This document shows, one piece after another, positions 25,011-36,894 of a stretch of DNA of 64,000 nt; the first letter of the stretch is position 1; each line of letters starts with the position of its first letter. A program made the position numbers and the translations under genes. The stretch is from Sipunculus nudus (Eukaryota > Annelida > Sipuncula > Golfingiida > Sipunculidae): assembly GCA_026874595.1 (NCBI GenBank), contig CM049316.1, positions 77,411,676-77,475,675 of the forward strand. The letters are read 5' to 3'. Below the pieces are notes generated by a model. That model saw nothing but the letters and a program-made list of their open reading frames with translations, was not told where the DNA came from and made no database searches.

Positions 25011-25194
25011 AAATGTTAAAAATAAAAAGACAACCTCAGTAAATCCATGAGTGTAATAAATAAGAATTTATTTTAAGCTCAATTAAATTGTTTTTATAAT
25101 TTCATCATAAGTATTAAGTTATACATTTGAGATATACATTACATGTATTATGAAACAATCGGCATGATTAAACCAAAGAATTTAAGCTGATTAT
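25011..25194 (+). other. Flank between the Harbinger-like element and hairpin module
   Basis: Colinear with 13090-13265 and 16870-17040. Ends at the empty F3 site (about 25187-25196). Confidence 0.45.
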
Positions 25195-25460
25195 TAGCTA
25201 GGATTTTAATAAGGCCAAGGCGGAATCAAAATTTCAATCTTGCATAGGTCTCGACTAGATAGATTTTAATGTGCCTAGTCGAGATTGAAATCCTATATAT
25301 AATAATAACAGGATTTTAATCTTCCCTAGGCGGAATCAAAATTTCAATCAGAAACTAGGCGGAATCAAAATTTCAATCAGATTTTAAATCTGACTATGCG
25401 AGAGTGAAATTTTAATCTCGCATGGGCGGTTTTAAATCCGCCTGGATTGTAATTTCGCCT
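25195..25460 (+). repeat. Hairpin-rich module
   Basis: Holds three short inverted repeats in a row: TCTCGACTAG/CTAGTCGAGA (25249-25258, 25275-25284), ATGCGAGA/TCTCGCAT (25396-25403, 25416-25423) and GGCGG/CCGCC (25425-25429, 25438-25442). Between them 'ggcggaatcaaaatttcaat' is repeated three times. Duplicated at about 36900-37160; a shorter form precedes copies 2-4. Function unknown. Confidence 0.6.
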
Positions 25461-26530
25461 GTGACACACACACATATATTTTTATATAACCAGGCACAAA
25501 TCGTAACCACTGGTTCACTGGTTACTTCACATCTATATGGAGGTCCATGAAAAATCTTCTTTGAAATCTGAAAGGATGCCTCTGTTACCCATAACCTCTG
25601 AGCTATGGGGCTCCTAAGTATCTCCCCCCCCCCCCTGGAACAATGGAAAATTTGATTCAAAAGTATCTGAACAAATAATGCATTGATCACCAGGATTTTT
25701 GCATGCATTGTTACACAAATCGTTACCACAAGGGCTGGGATCATGAACCCTATACAGGTTCTAAAAATATCTCCTTGCAAACCTGAAATTAGGTCACTGT
25801 GACTTATGTTCTCCGAATTCTGATGATGTGTTTGCAGCCCGAGAATTAATTGAATTATCAGCCGAAACCTTCAATCTTTCCATACGACTAACCTTCAACA
25901 GGTGAAGAACCATAATTATTTTGAGTTCACAAGGTCAAGGTCACAAGACCCATTTATTTGAAAAGCTTGTGGATGCATTTTAAGCCAATCCTTTCATCTC
26001 AACGCTTCCAGTGTGACGTATCCCTTCTCTGCCAATAGGATAAAAGACCTGTTGAGTTAAAAGTCAAGTTCACAGCGCCCACTTTTTGCGTGGAGTCATT
26101 TTAAAAACTTTTAAACCTATACCTTCCAGCTGTCATACATGGCTTACTTTTCAATAGGGGAAAAACCTTATTGGGGTTGAGTTTAAGAGGTCAAGGTCAC
26201 AATACTAAATTGTTCCATATGTGTGTGAACATATTTCAAGCTAAACTGTTCATCCCAAGCCTTCAGTATTTCACATATTAATCCTCTATGCATCACTCAA
26301 TTTGATTCATACCTCATATTCATGGCAACTTTTTTGCTTGGAGAAAATTTATTGATTGAGGGGTCAGCTGGTCAGGTGGTTAAGGTAGCAGGTCAAAGTT
26401 ATTCACACATTGGTTGCCAAGTGATTACTCCAGTTTTAAGTGGTCAGTAGTTACCCATCACTCTAGAAAGAATTCAATTGATATGTTGGCAAAAGGCCAA
26501 GGTCATAGGTCAAGGATGCTCGAAATAAAA
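25461..26530 (+). repeat. F1-type monomer followed by AGGTCA-type monomers
   Basis: One diverged F1 monomer (about 25485-25830, with a 14-C run) is followed by degenerate monomers with 'aaggtcaaggtcac' blocks of the kind in F3 and in the F1 element at 38527. No ends are recognised. Repeated in unit B at about 37180-38190. Confidence 0.5.
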
Positions 26531-26861
26531 CTTACTTTGTAGACATCTCTGTTTTCTTGTATAAATAACCATTGCAATCCAACTGGTACATCTCACTGTG
26601 TGGCTGTAATTGTGAGCGACACTTGTGATATATGACATCCTTCTGTATCAGTCCATTGAATGATAAGAACATCATTAGTGCATAACAAAAACACTCTGTT
26701 ACCGGAGGTATTAGAAAATGCTTCGGCCAGGCATTAAGACTATGAGAGTATTGCATTACCGTTTAGCTACTGATTTATAAGATGATGGGAACATTTTTTT
26801 TAATCATAGCAATAAACTAACTTTTCTAGATATCCTAGTTTCCTTAACATTTTTAATAGCT
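26531..26861. other. No recognisable feature before the duplication junction
   Basis: Single-copy-looking sequence apart from its duplicate at 38199-38530. A 74-codon minus-strand frame exists in both copies but has no recognisable product. Confidence 0.35.
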
Positions 26862-27058
26862 CAGATTCCACAAGTCAGTTGAAGTATATAGAACATGGTT
26901 ATTCAGTGTTAACACTGGTATTCAGTCGAGGTATAATTCCTGAGAAAAATTAAACCAATAAAGACATACAGCATTTTGGTTTTGTTACTATGCAACAAGA
27001 GATATATAGTGAAATTTTGGGAATAAGGGTTTTGTGATGTTTATATATGTATATATAT

Positions 27059-27123
<65 letters not shown>

Positions 27124-27448
27124 AATGTATATATTATCATCATTTTATGTGAAAATGTGCTGTTTAATAAATTAAAATATTTGGTAGACTTCCCGTTTTA
27201 TTGATTTGTACATTAACATATTTTAGTTGTATTGTCATGTTTCTAAAATTAAAATGCTATTAATGATGTTAAAAATAAAAAGGCAACCTCAGTAAATCCA
27301 TGAGTGTATTAAATAAGAATTTATTTTAAGCTCATGTAAATTGTTTTTATAATTTCATCATAAATATTAAGGTTTAAATTTGAGATATACATTACATGTA
27401 TTATCAAACAATCAGCATGATTAAACCAAAGAATTTAAGCTGATTATT

Positions 27449-30400
27449 GTATCCCCAGACAAAGTCGGGGGATACTATGTTTTCATTCCGGTCCCGCTGC
27501 CGCCGCCGCCACCGCCGCCGCATATGAATCTTGTTGGCGCGATAACCCAAAACATATTTCACGGAACTTTACCAAACTTGGTATATGTATAGATATGGGT
27601 AAGAGGACGACGCCTATTTAAAATGAGGTCATGACCTTTACTAGGAGAGTGTCCTTGACCTTGAATAGGTCCAATTTTGGGGAAAATCCCACAAATTCTT
27701 TAATATCTCAAGAAATCTTGCATGGATTTATCCCAAAATAAAGTTGATGGAAGATCATGGATAGGGTTGTCATGTTCCAGAAACTGGTGGCGCCACCTAT
27801 TATTCTTTACTTGTTTTCGTGCCGTTTAATACCCCCAAAATTGCCACCTTACAGCATTGTGAGCATTATAAGTCAAAAACTAATGGACAGATTTCTTTTA
27901 TATTATGCATATACATAGGTATGGGTTATGGGATAATGCATATTTAAATTGGGGTCAAGACCTTTCCTATGATAGTGGCCTTGACCTTGAATATTGCCAT
28001 ATATGGGTGAAAATCACACACCTCTTATGATATCTCCAGTGTTAATAGCCATATGGATTTCAAACATGACTTATGTATGGCCCACCAGTAAAGTAAGAAC
28101 CCTATAGGTTCTAGGGTCATGAGGTCAAAGGTCAAGGTCACCGGACTGGCATTTTAAAAGATACTGTGGATGCATTTTAAGCCAAACTTTCATCCCAGGT
28201 CTTCCGCCTTGAATATATAGCTCACTTGCCAATAGTGGATGATCCATATCAATTTTGGGGTCACAAGGTCAAGGCCACAGGAGCTATCTGTCCAAAAATT
28301 AGTTTCTGGATGATAATTCCTGCTTTTATTGATGTAATGATTTCAAAATTGACTTATATATGTCCCATTGAAAAAGCAAGACCCAAATTGATTTTGGGGT
28401 CATGAGGTCAATGGTCAAGGTCACAGGAAACCTCTTTAAAAAGATTGTGGATGCATTTTCAGCCAAACAATTCATCTCAGATCTTTCATCTTGCACATAT
28501 AGTTCACCTGCCAAGAGTGGAAGACCCCTATCAATGTTTAGGTCACAAGGTCAAAGGTGAAGGTCACAGGAGCCATATGTCCAAAAATTAGTTTCTGGAT
28601 GATAATTCCTGCTTTTATTGATGTATGGATTTCAAACTTGACTTATATATGTCCCATTGGAAAGCAAGACCCAAATTGATTTTGGGGTCATGAGGTCAAA
28701 GGTCAAGGTCACAGGACACATCTTTAAAAAGATGTGGATGCATTTTCAGCCAAACATTTCATCTCAGACCTTTCATCTTGCACATATAAGTCATCTGCCA
28801 ATAGAGGAAGACCCCTATCAATTTTGAGGTCACAAGGTCAAAGGTGAAGGTCACAGGAGCCATCTGTCCAAAAATTAGTTTCTGGATGATAATTCCTTCT
28901 TTTATTGATGTATGGATTTCAAACTATACTTGTATTTGACCCATTGGAAATGCAAAACCGGAATTGAATTTCGGGTCATGAGGTCAAAGGTCAAGGTCAC
29001 AGGAAACCTTTAAAAAGATTGTGGATGCATTTTCAGCCAAACAGTTCATCTCAGATCTTTCATCTTCCACATATAGTTCACCTGCCAAGAGTGGAAGACC
29101 CTTATCAATTTTTAGGTCAAAGGTGAAGGTCACAGGAGCCATATGTCCAAAAATTAGTTTCTGGATGATAATTCCTGCTTTTATTGATGTATGGATTTCA
29201 AACTTGACTTATATATGTCCCATTGGAAAGCAAGACCCAAATTGATTTTGGGGTCATGAGGTCAAAGGTCAAGGTCACAGGACACATCTTTAAAAAGATG
29301 TGGATGCATTTTCAGCCAAACATTTCATCTCAGATCTTTGATCTTGCACATATAGTTCACCTGCCAAGAGAGGAAGAACCCTATCAATTTGAGGTCACAA
29401 GGTCAAAGGTGAAGGTCACAGGAGCCATCTGTCCAAAAATTAGTTTCTGGATGATAATTCCTTCTTTTATTGATGTTTGGATTTCAAACTTGACTTGTAT
29501 TTGACCCATTGGAAAAGCAAGACCGGAATTGAATTTGGGGTCATGAGGTCAAAGGTCAAGGTCACAGGAAACCTCTATAAAAAAGATTGTGGATGCATTT
29601 TCAGCCAAACAATTAATCTCAGATCTTTCATCTTGCACATATAGTTCACCTGCCAAGAGTGGAAGACCCCTATCAATGTTTAGGTCACAAGGTCAAAGGT
29701 GAAGGTCACAGGAGCCATATGTCCAAAAATTAGTTTCTGGATGATAATTCCTGCTTTTATTGATGTATGGATTTCAAACTTGACTTATATATGTCCCATT
29801 GGAAAGCAAGACCCAAATTGATTTTGGGGTCATGAGGTCAAAGGTCAAGGTCACAGGACACATCTTTAAAAAGATGTGGATGCATTTTCAGCCAAACATT
29901 TCATCTCAGACCTTTCATCTTGCACATATAAGTCATCTGCCAATAGAGGAAGACCCCTATCAATTTTGAGGTCACAAGGTCAAAGGTGAAGGTCACAGGA
30001 GCCATCTGTCCAAAAATTAGTTTCTGGATGATAATTCCTTCTTTTATTGATGTATGGATTTCAAACTATACTTGTATTTGACCCATTGGAAATGCAAAAC
30101 CGGAATTGAATTTCGGGTCATGAGGTCAAAGGTCAAGGTCACAGGAAACCTTTAAAAAGATTGTGGATGCATTTTCAGCCAAACAGTTCATCTCAGATCT
30201 TTCATCTTCCACATATAGTTCACCTGCCAAGAGTGGAAGACCCTTATCAATTTTTAGGTCAAAGGTGAAGGTCACAGGAGCCATATGTCCAAAAATGAGT
30301 TTCTGGATGATAATTCCTGCTTTTATTGATGTATGGATTTCAAACTTGACTTATATATGTCCCATTGGAAAAGCAAGACCCAAATTGATTTTGGGGTCAT

Positions 30401-32623
30401 GAGGTCAAAGGTCAAGGTCACAGGACACATCTTTAAAAAGATGTGGATGCATTTTCAGCCAAACATTTCATCTCAGATCTTTGATCTTGCACATATAGTT
30501 CACCTGCCAAGAGAGGAAGAACCCTATCAATTTGAGGTCACAAGGTCAAAGGTGAAGGTCACAGGAGCCATCTGTCCAAAAATTAGTTTCTGGATGATAA
30601 TTCCTTCTTTTATTGATGTTTGGATTTCAAACTTGACTTGTATTTGACCCATTGGAAAAGCAAGACCGGAATTGAATTTGGGGTCATGAGGTCAAAGGTC
30701 AAGGTCACAGGAAACCTCTATAAAAAAGATTGTGGATGCATTTTCAGCCAAACAATTAATCTCAGATCTTTCATCTTGCACATATAGTTCACCTGCCAAG
30801 AGTGGAAGACCCCTATCAATTTTGAGGTCACAAGGTCAAAGGTGAAGGTCACAGGAGCCATATGTCCAAAAATTAGTTTCTGGATGATAATTCCTGCTTT
30901 TATTGATGTATGGATTTCAAACTTGACTTATATATGTCCCATTGGAAAAGCAAGACCCCATTTGATTCTGGGGTCATGAGGTCAAAGGTCAAGGTCACAT
31001 CTTTAAAAAGATGTGGATGCATTTTCAGCCAAACATTTCATCTCAGATCTTTTATCTTGCACAAATAGTTCACCTGCCAAGAGAGGAAGAACCCTATCAA
31101 TTTTGAGGTCACAAGGTCAAAGGTGAAGGTCACAGGAGCCATCTGTCCAAAAATTAGTTTCTGGATGATAATTCCTTCTTTTACTGATGTATGGATTTCA
31201 AACTTGGCTTTGTTATTGACCCATTAAAAAAGCAAGACCCAAATTATTTTGGGGTCATGAGGTCAAAGGTCAAGGTCACAGGAAACCTCTTTAAAAAGAT
31301 TGTGGATGCATTTTCAGCCAAACAATTCATCTCAGATCTTTCATCTTGCACATATAGTTCACCTGCCAAGAGTGGAAGACCCCTATCAATTTTGAGGTCA
31401 CAAGGTCAAAGGTGAAGGTCACTGGAGCCATCTGTCCAAAAATTAGTTTCTGGATGATAATTCCTGCTTTTATTGATGTATGGATTTCAAACTTGACTTG
31501 TATATGTCCCATTGGAAAAGCAAGACCCAAATTGATTCTGGGGTCATGAGGTCAAAGGTCAAGGTCACATCTTTAAAAAGATGTGGATGCATTTTCAGCC
31601 AAACATTTCATCTCAGATCTTTCATCTTGCACATATAGTTCACCTGCCAAGAGAGGAAGAACCCTATCAATTTTGAGGTCACAAGGTCAAAGGTGAAGGT
31701 CACAGGAGCCATCTGTCCAAAAATTAGTTTCTGGATGATAATTCCTTCTTTTACTGATGTTTGGATTTCAAACTTGGCTTTGTTATTGACCCATTAAAAA
31801 AGCAAGACCCAAATTATTTTGGGGTCATGAGGTCAAAGGTCAAGGTCACAGGAAACCTCTTTAAAAAGATTGTGGATGCATTTTCAGCCAAACAATTCAT
31901 CTCAGATCTTTCATCTTGCACATATAGTTCACCTGCCAAGAGTGGAAGACCCCTATCAATTTTGAGGTCACAAGGTCAAAGGTGAAGGTCACTGGAGCCA
32001 TCTGTCCAAAAATAAGTTTCTGGATGATAATACTTGCTTTTATTGATGTATGGATTTCAAACTTGACTTGTATATGTCCCATTGGAAAAGCAAGACCAAA
32101 ATTGATTTTGGGGTCATGAGGTCTAAGGTCAAGGTCACAGGACACATCTTTTTAAAAAGATGTGGATGCATTTTCAGCCGAACATTTCATCTCAGATCTT
32201 TGATCTTGCACATATAGTTCTCCTGCCAAGAGAGAAAGAACACTATCAATTTTGAGGTCACAAGGTCAAAGGTGAAGGTCACAGGAGCCACCTGTCCAAA
32301 AATTTATTTTCTGGATGATAATTCCTGCTTTATTGATGTATAGATTTCAAAATTTACTTGCATATGTCCCGTTGGAAAAGCAAGACCCGAATTGATTTTG
32401 GGGTCATGAGGTCAAAGGTCAAGGTCACAGGACACATCTTTAAAAAGATCAAGGTCACAGGACCAACATCTTAAACAAGATAGTGGATTGTTAGATGGAA
32501 GAAACAATAAATATGCCAAGTGTCAGTATATGCTGCTAAAAATGGGGGTCTATTCTTAAAGGGGGGGGGGGCTACTATGTCTGGGGATACTCTGGCACCT
32601 GCGGTGCCAAGAAATGTCTAGTT
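27449..32623 (+). mobile_element. F3 element B with fifteen AGGTCA monomers
   Basis: Same ends as element A: GTATCCCCAGAC hairpin at the start; GTCTGGGGATAC, hairpin GGCACC-TGC-GGTGCC and CTAG-TT at the end. GGTGGCGCCACC lies at 27786-27797. It has fifteen ~287-bp monomers against nine in A. A four-monomer block is duplicated (28591 versus 29733, ~1.14 kb) and a two-monomer block is duplicated (31157 versus 31727, 570 bp), which accounts exactly for the extra six. Open frames of 60-104 codons here merely follow the monomers. Confidence 0.8.
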
Positions 32624-33254
32624 AGCTAGGATTTTAATACGGCCAAGGCAGAATCAAAATTTCAATCTCGCCTAGGTCTCGACTAGATAGATTTTTAATC
32701 ACATATCAAATGTTGTAGAATTCAGCTTAATTTTTTTGCTATCTGCGTTTACTTAGATTTTATAGGAAAAAGCTTAAAACCTTTAAAGTCTTCTTCTTGT
32801 AAACGGTCCAGCCAAATTGTTGAATATTTTACAGAAATGATTCCAGCAGGGAGGGGCGAGCATTTCACCACTCAGCTGTCCAGGTCCCTATTAGTTTTCT
32901 GTGCAAGGACATATTGTAAACATGTCAGTCGGCTGAGCATCATGACCCATGGGTCACTTGTTGTATATTTATTTAGGTCAGAGGTAACCAGAGGCACAAT
33001 GGGCATATTCTTCACCATTAGCTGTTCTCTTGTTTGGTGTCATTAAAAACTCAACCTTATATATATGGTTCTTTTTATCAGCAGAAAATATCCTAGGGCC
33101 TAGGAGTGCTCCACCATTTTATTAATAAAGCCAGCTTTATTAGCTAGACAGGCCACCTTTGTATGACCAGGTTAAATTAAGAAATTAAGTATTTGTTTAG
33201 TACTATTTTCATTGTTTCATGATTTTTTACTTGAAGACTGTGACAAAAGGATAA
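32624..33254 (+). other. Leader region of zinc-finger copy 4
   Basis: Almost identical to 20479-21109: hairpin-type module, F2-like piece, half SINE head (about 32843), F1 3' terminus (32925-32965) and TATA-like block (~33060). Confidence 0.5.
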
Positions 33255-34795
33255 ATGGATCAAGCTGTACCACCACCATATTTGGATACGTTCATAAAGA
33301 AAGAAAATGACCAAGGGACCTCTAAGAGTGATTCAGATTTCAGGGTCCAGGACAGTGGGTTCATCAAGAACACATCATGTGACTACCTTAAGACAGAATC
33401 AGATGTACAGACATTACCTACAAATTTGTTGTTTAAAAATAACCAAGACACTATGGGAACCTTTATGAGCACTGAGGACGAAGAAAAAAATATCCTTCAG
33501 TACATAAAGTATAATATTTCTGATGAGGAACCACCAAGTCTTTCCAAAGAAATCGATAATTTATCAGACAATGAAAAACAGAGTGGTTCACAATATATTA
33601 GTAATATATCATGTAATGCACCCTCAAGTTGTAGAGAACGCATTGATCATATAACTGCGCATGTGTCAACAGTTGTACATGAGGGTAGCAATGTTGATTC
33701 AAATAAACCAATTAAAACAAACCAATTTGATCATCAAAATACACAAGTAAAAGCACTTTCCAAAGACAAACCATTTAAGTGTGGACAGTGTGGTAAATTT
33801 TTCTCCCATCAGGGAAACCTTAAGAGACACATGAGGACACATACTGGAGATAAACCATTTATATGTGAACAGTGTGGTAAATCTTTCACTCGACAGTGTA
33901 ACCTGAAGACGCACATCTTGACACATACAGGAGAAAGGCCATTTAAATGTGGACAGTGTGGTAAATCTTACTCCCAGAAAAAATACCTAAAGGTTCACAT
34001 CTTGACACATACTGTGGAATCCCCATTTAAATGTGGACAGTGTGGTAAATCTTTCTGTGTGAAGCATCACCTACAGACTCACATCAGGACTCATACTGGA
34101 GAAAAACCATTTAAGTGTGAACAATGTGGTAAATCTTTCGCTGACCCTAAAAACCTTAAGAAGCACATCTTGACACATACTAGAGAAAAACCAGTTAAAT
34201 GTGGACAGTGTGGAAAATATTTTTCAGCTCGGGGTTCACTGAAAACTCACATCCAGACACATACTGGAAAAAAAAAACATTTAAATGTGGGCAGTGTGGT
34301 AAATCTTTCTTCCAGGGATGTAATCTTAAGACTCGCATCAGGATTCGTACAGGGGAAATACCATTTAAGTGTGAACAGTGTGGTAAATCTTTTGCAGTTC
34401 TGTTTACATTGAAGAGACACATAAAGACACATACTGGAGAAAAACCATTTAAATGTGGACAGTGTGGTAAATCTTTCTCCCTTAAGGGTAACCTTAAGAC
34501 ACATATCTTGACACATACAGGAGAAAAACCATTTAAGTGTGAACAGTGCGGTAAATCTTTCCCTATGAAGAGTCACCTGAAGACTCATTTCTTGACACAT
34601 ACTGGAGAAAAACCATTTAAATGTGGACAGTGTGGTAAATCTTTCTCCCTTAAGGGTAACCTAAAGACTCATTTCTTGACATATACTGGAGAAAAACCAT
34701 TTAAATGTATACAGTGTGGTAAATCTTTTGCAGTTCTGTTTACATTGAAGAGACACATAAAGACACATACTGGAGAAAAACCATTTAAATGTTGA
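33255..34795 (+). pseudogene. C2H2 zinc-finger gene copy 4, frameshifted
   Basis: The frame opens at MDQAV and encodes the N-terminus and six C2H2 fingers, then shifts at a ten-A run (about 34268-34277) and stops at 34412. The other frame goes on with finger 7 (both zinc-binding histidines changed to arginine), then five fingers, one with His to Tyr, and ends at TGA 34793-34795. A 385-residue six-finger protein could still be made, so copy 4 may be an active truncated gene and not fully dead. Nearly identical to copy 3 but without its early TAG. The homopolymer position means an assembly error must be considered. Confidence 0.8.
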
Positions 34796-35400
34796 CGGTG
34801 TGGTAAATCTTTCTCCCTTAAGGGTAACCTAAAGACTCATATCTTGACACATACTTCAGACAAAACCATTCAGCTGTGAACAGTGTGGTAAATCTTTCAC
34901 CCAGAACAGTGAAATGAAGACTAACATCAGGACGTATACGGGAGAAAAGCCATTAAATATGGACAGTGTGATAAATTTTTCTCTCTGCGCAGTCACCTGA
35001 ACAGACATAAGGTGACACTACCGGAGAAAAACAATTTGTATGTGGACAGTGGTAAATCTTTCTCTAGACAGAGTAACATGGAGATCCACATCATGACACG
35101 TACTGGGGTGAAACCAAGTGTGGTAAATTTTTGACAAAGAATTACCTGAACACTCACATTTTGATTTTTTACTCGTACTTGAGAAAGAAACATAGCAAGT
35201 GTGAAAAATCTTCCTCTGACCACGATAACTTGCATAAGAGACAAAAGAGGATACATTCTTAAGAGATAAAATAAATTAAATGTGGACACTATGATGAATC
35301 TTTTTTTGATGGCATGACACATCCTGGTGTGTATCATTTAAATGCTAAGAGTGTGTTAACTTTTTTTTTCTCAGGAAAGTAACCTAAAAACATATTTATC
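34796..35400 (+). pseudogene. Decayed zinc-finger tail of copy 4
   Basis: Begins with the TGA at 34793 inside what was another SLKGN-type finger, then continues as the same decayed tail found after copies 1-3. Confidence 0.65.
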
Positions 35401-36141
35401 AAGATGCACACAGGGTGTCGACTCTGTGGGTAAAATCTGTTGAAATGTGAGTGACATGGTTGTTGGTTTTAAAATTCCTGTGTTCTACCATAACAAAAAA
35501 ATGGGACAGAGCCTCAGCATAGCACAAAATCAAACCATTACGCATATAAAGTTCTTGCTTGACAATCCGGGTAAAAATGTTAAATGGAACGAAAACTTGG
35601 TTACCAAGACCTATAGTCGGGTAGCATTATCACCATGAAAGTTTGCATCCTATAGGTGATTTTTGGGACGTTCTGTGAAATAGCTGATCATAGAAATGGG
35701 CAACTTTAACTTTCCATAGGTGGCAGCATGACTCCGAGACCAGTTAAATGTTATTGTATGGAAGTAGCGCCGAGTGTTTAAGATGATGTAGCCTGCAGAT
35801 TCCACAAGTCAGTTGAAGTATATAGAACATGGTTATTCAGTGTTCACACTGGTATTTAGTCAAGGCTTAAATGCCTGATTAAAATTATACCAGTAAAGAC
35901 ATACAGCATTTTGGTTTTGTAACTATGCAGCAAAGGATATATAGTGAATTTTGGGGAATAAGGGTTTTTTGATGTTTTTATATATATATATATATATACT
36001 AGTATATAATTTTATCATCATTTTGTGTGAAGATTTGCTGTTGAATAAATTTAAATATTTTGTAGACTTCCCGTTTAAAAGATTTGTACATTAACATATA
36101 TTTGTTGTATTGTCAGTTTTCTAAAATTAAAATGCTATTAA
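35401..36141 (+). other. 3' flank of copy 4
   Basis: Non-coding flank with a short TA run (35979-35998), colinear with 23541-24258. Confidence 0.5.
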
Positions 36142-36707
36142 GGCCCCTTTTCCATGCGCTGAAAAAATCGCGCTGAATTGAGCTTTTTCATTTGCGCGGA
36201 AACGCGCGCGTTTTCGCAGACTTCCCCCTTCGCGTGACCTGTTTTCACAAGGTATTAACCGTCCCACAGCCTTTCCGGCATCATGTCAACCATGTGTCTG
36301 TTCAGTTTATGCATGTATACATTTAAAATTTCATTATATTTGCAGGAACGTATAGTTTTTATTACGGTAGTGTGCTATTGACAGGAGGGCGGGAGTCGTA
36401 TATAAGCTATATATGAGAAGATTATTAACTACCGCAGTCGGTAATACTAATAAGATATTTAACACCCTCGCCGCACATATATATGTTTATATAATATATA
36501 TATAATCATGCATTAAAGTAGACAAGCAGAACAGCAGTTAAGTATGACTTGTCGCCATGCATGATAGAGGCCTATGCTGGGGCGTCCTCAATCAGACTGC
36601 ATTCGCGTCCTTGACCTCCACAAGCAGGCTCACCCGCGCGCGTTTCCGCTTGCATGGAAAAGGGACACATGATTTACACTGGTGCGATTTTGCATGGAAA
36701 AGGGGCC
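36142..36707. mobile_element. Harbinger-like element, deleted copy, 566 bp
   Basis: Same position and TAA flanks (36139-36141, 36708-36710) as the copy in unit A, but both inverted repeats are shortened: the GC-rich arm after CCATGCGC and a larger block before GCATGGAAAAGGGGCC are missing. It can no longer form the long terminal repeat and is presumably immobile. Confidence 0.75.
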
Positions 36708-36894
36708 TAAAAATGTTAAAAATAAAAAGACAACCTCAGTAAATCCATGAGTGTAATAAATAAGAATTTATTTTAAGCTCAATTAAATTGTTTTTATAAT
36801 TTCATCATAAGTATTAAGTTATACATTTGAGATATACATTACATGTATTATGAAACAATCGGCATGATTAAACCAAAGAATTTAAGCTGATAAT

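Larger units (their letters stand above)
16480..26864 (+). repeat. Tandem duplication unit A (~10.4 kb)
   Basis: Runs from CAGATTCCACAAG in the flank of copy 2 to 'aatagctcag'. It contains F3 element A, zinc-finger pseudogene 3, a Harbinger-like element and AGGTCA-type repeats. Unit B (26862-38533) repeats the same order. The two share CAG at the junction (26862-26864). Confidence 0.85.

Noticed and set aside
18768-31985. Repeated 67-104 codon frames with 'KVKVTG'
   Set aside because: This is the AGGTCAAAGGTCAAGGTCAC block read in frame; stops and shifts differ from monomer to monomer.
28100-32440. CRISPR-like array
   Set aside because: Repeats are ~287 bp with no short unique spacers, in an animal genome; it is tandem monomers inside a mobile element.
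34266-34280. Treating copy 4 as an intact gene with a sequencing error
   Set aside because: The ten-A run could be an error, but finger 7 has lost both histidines and a TGA follows later, so damage is not explained by the run alone.
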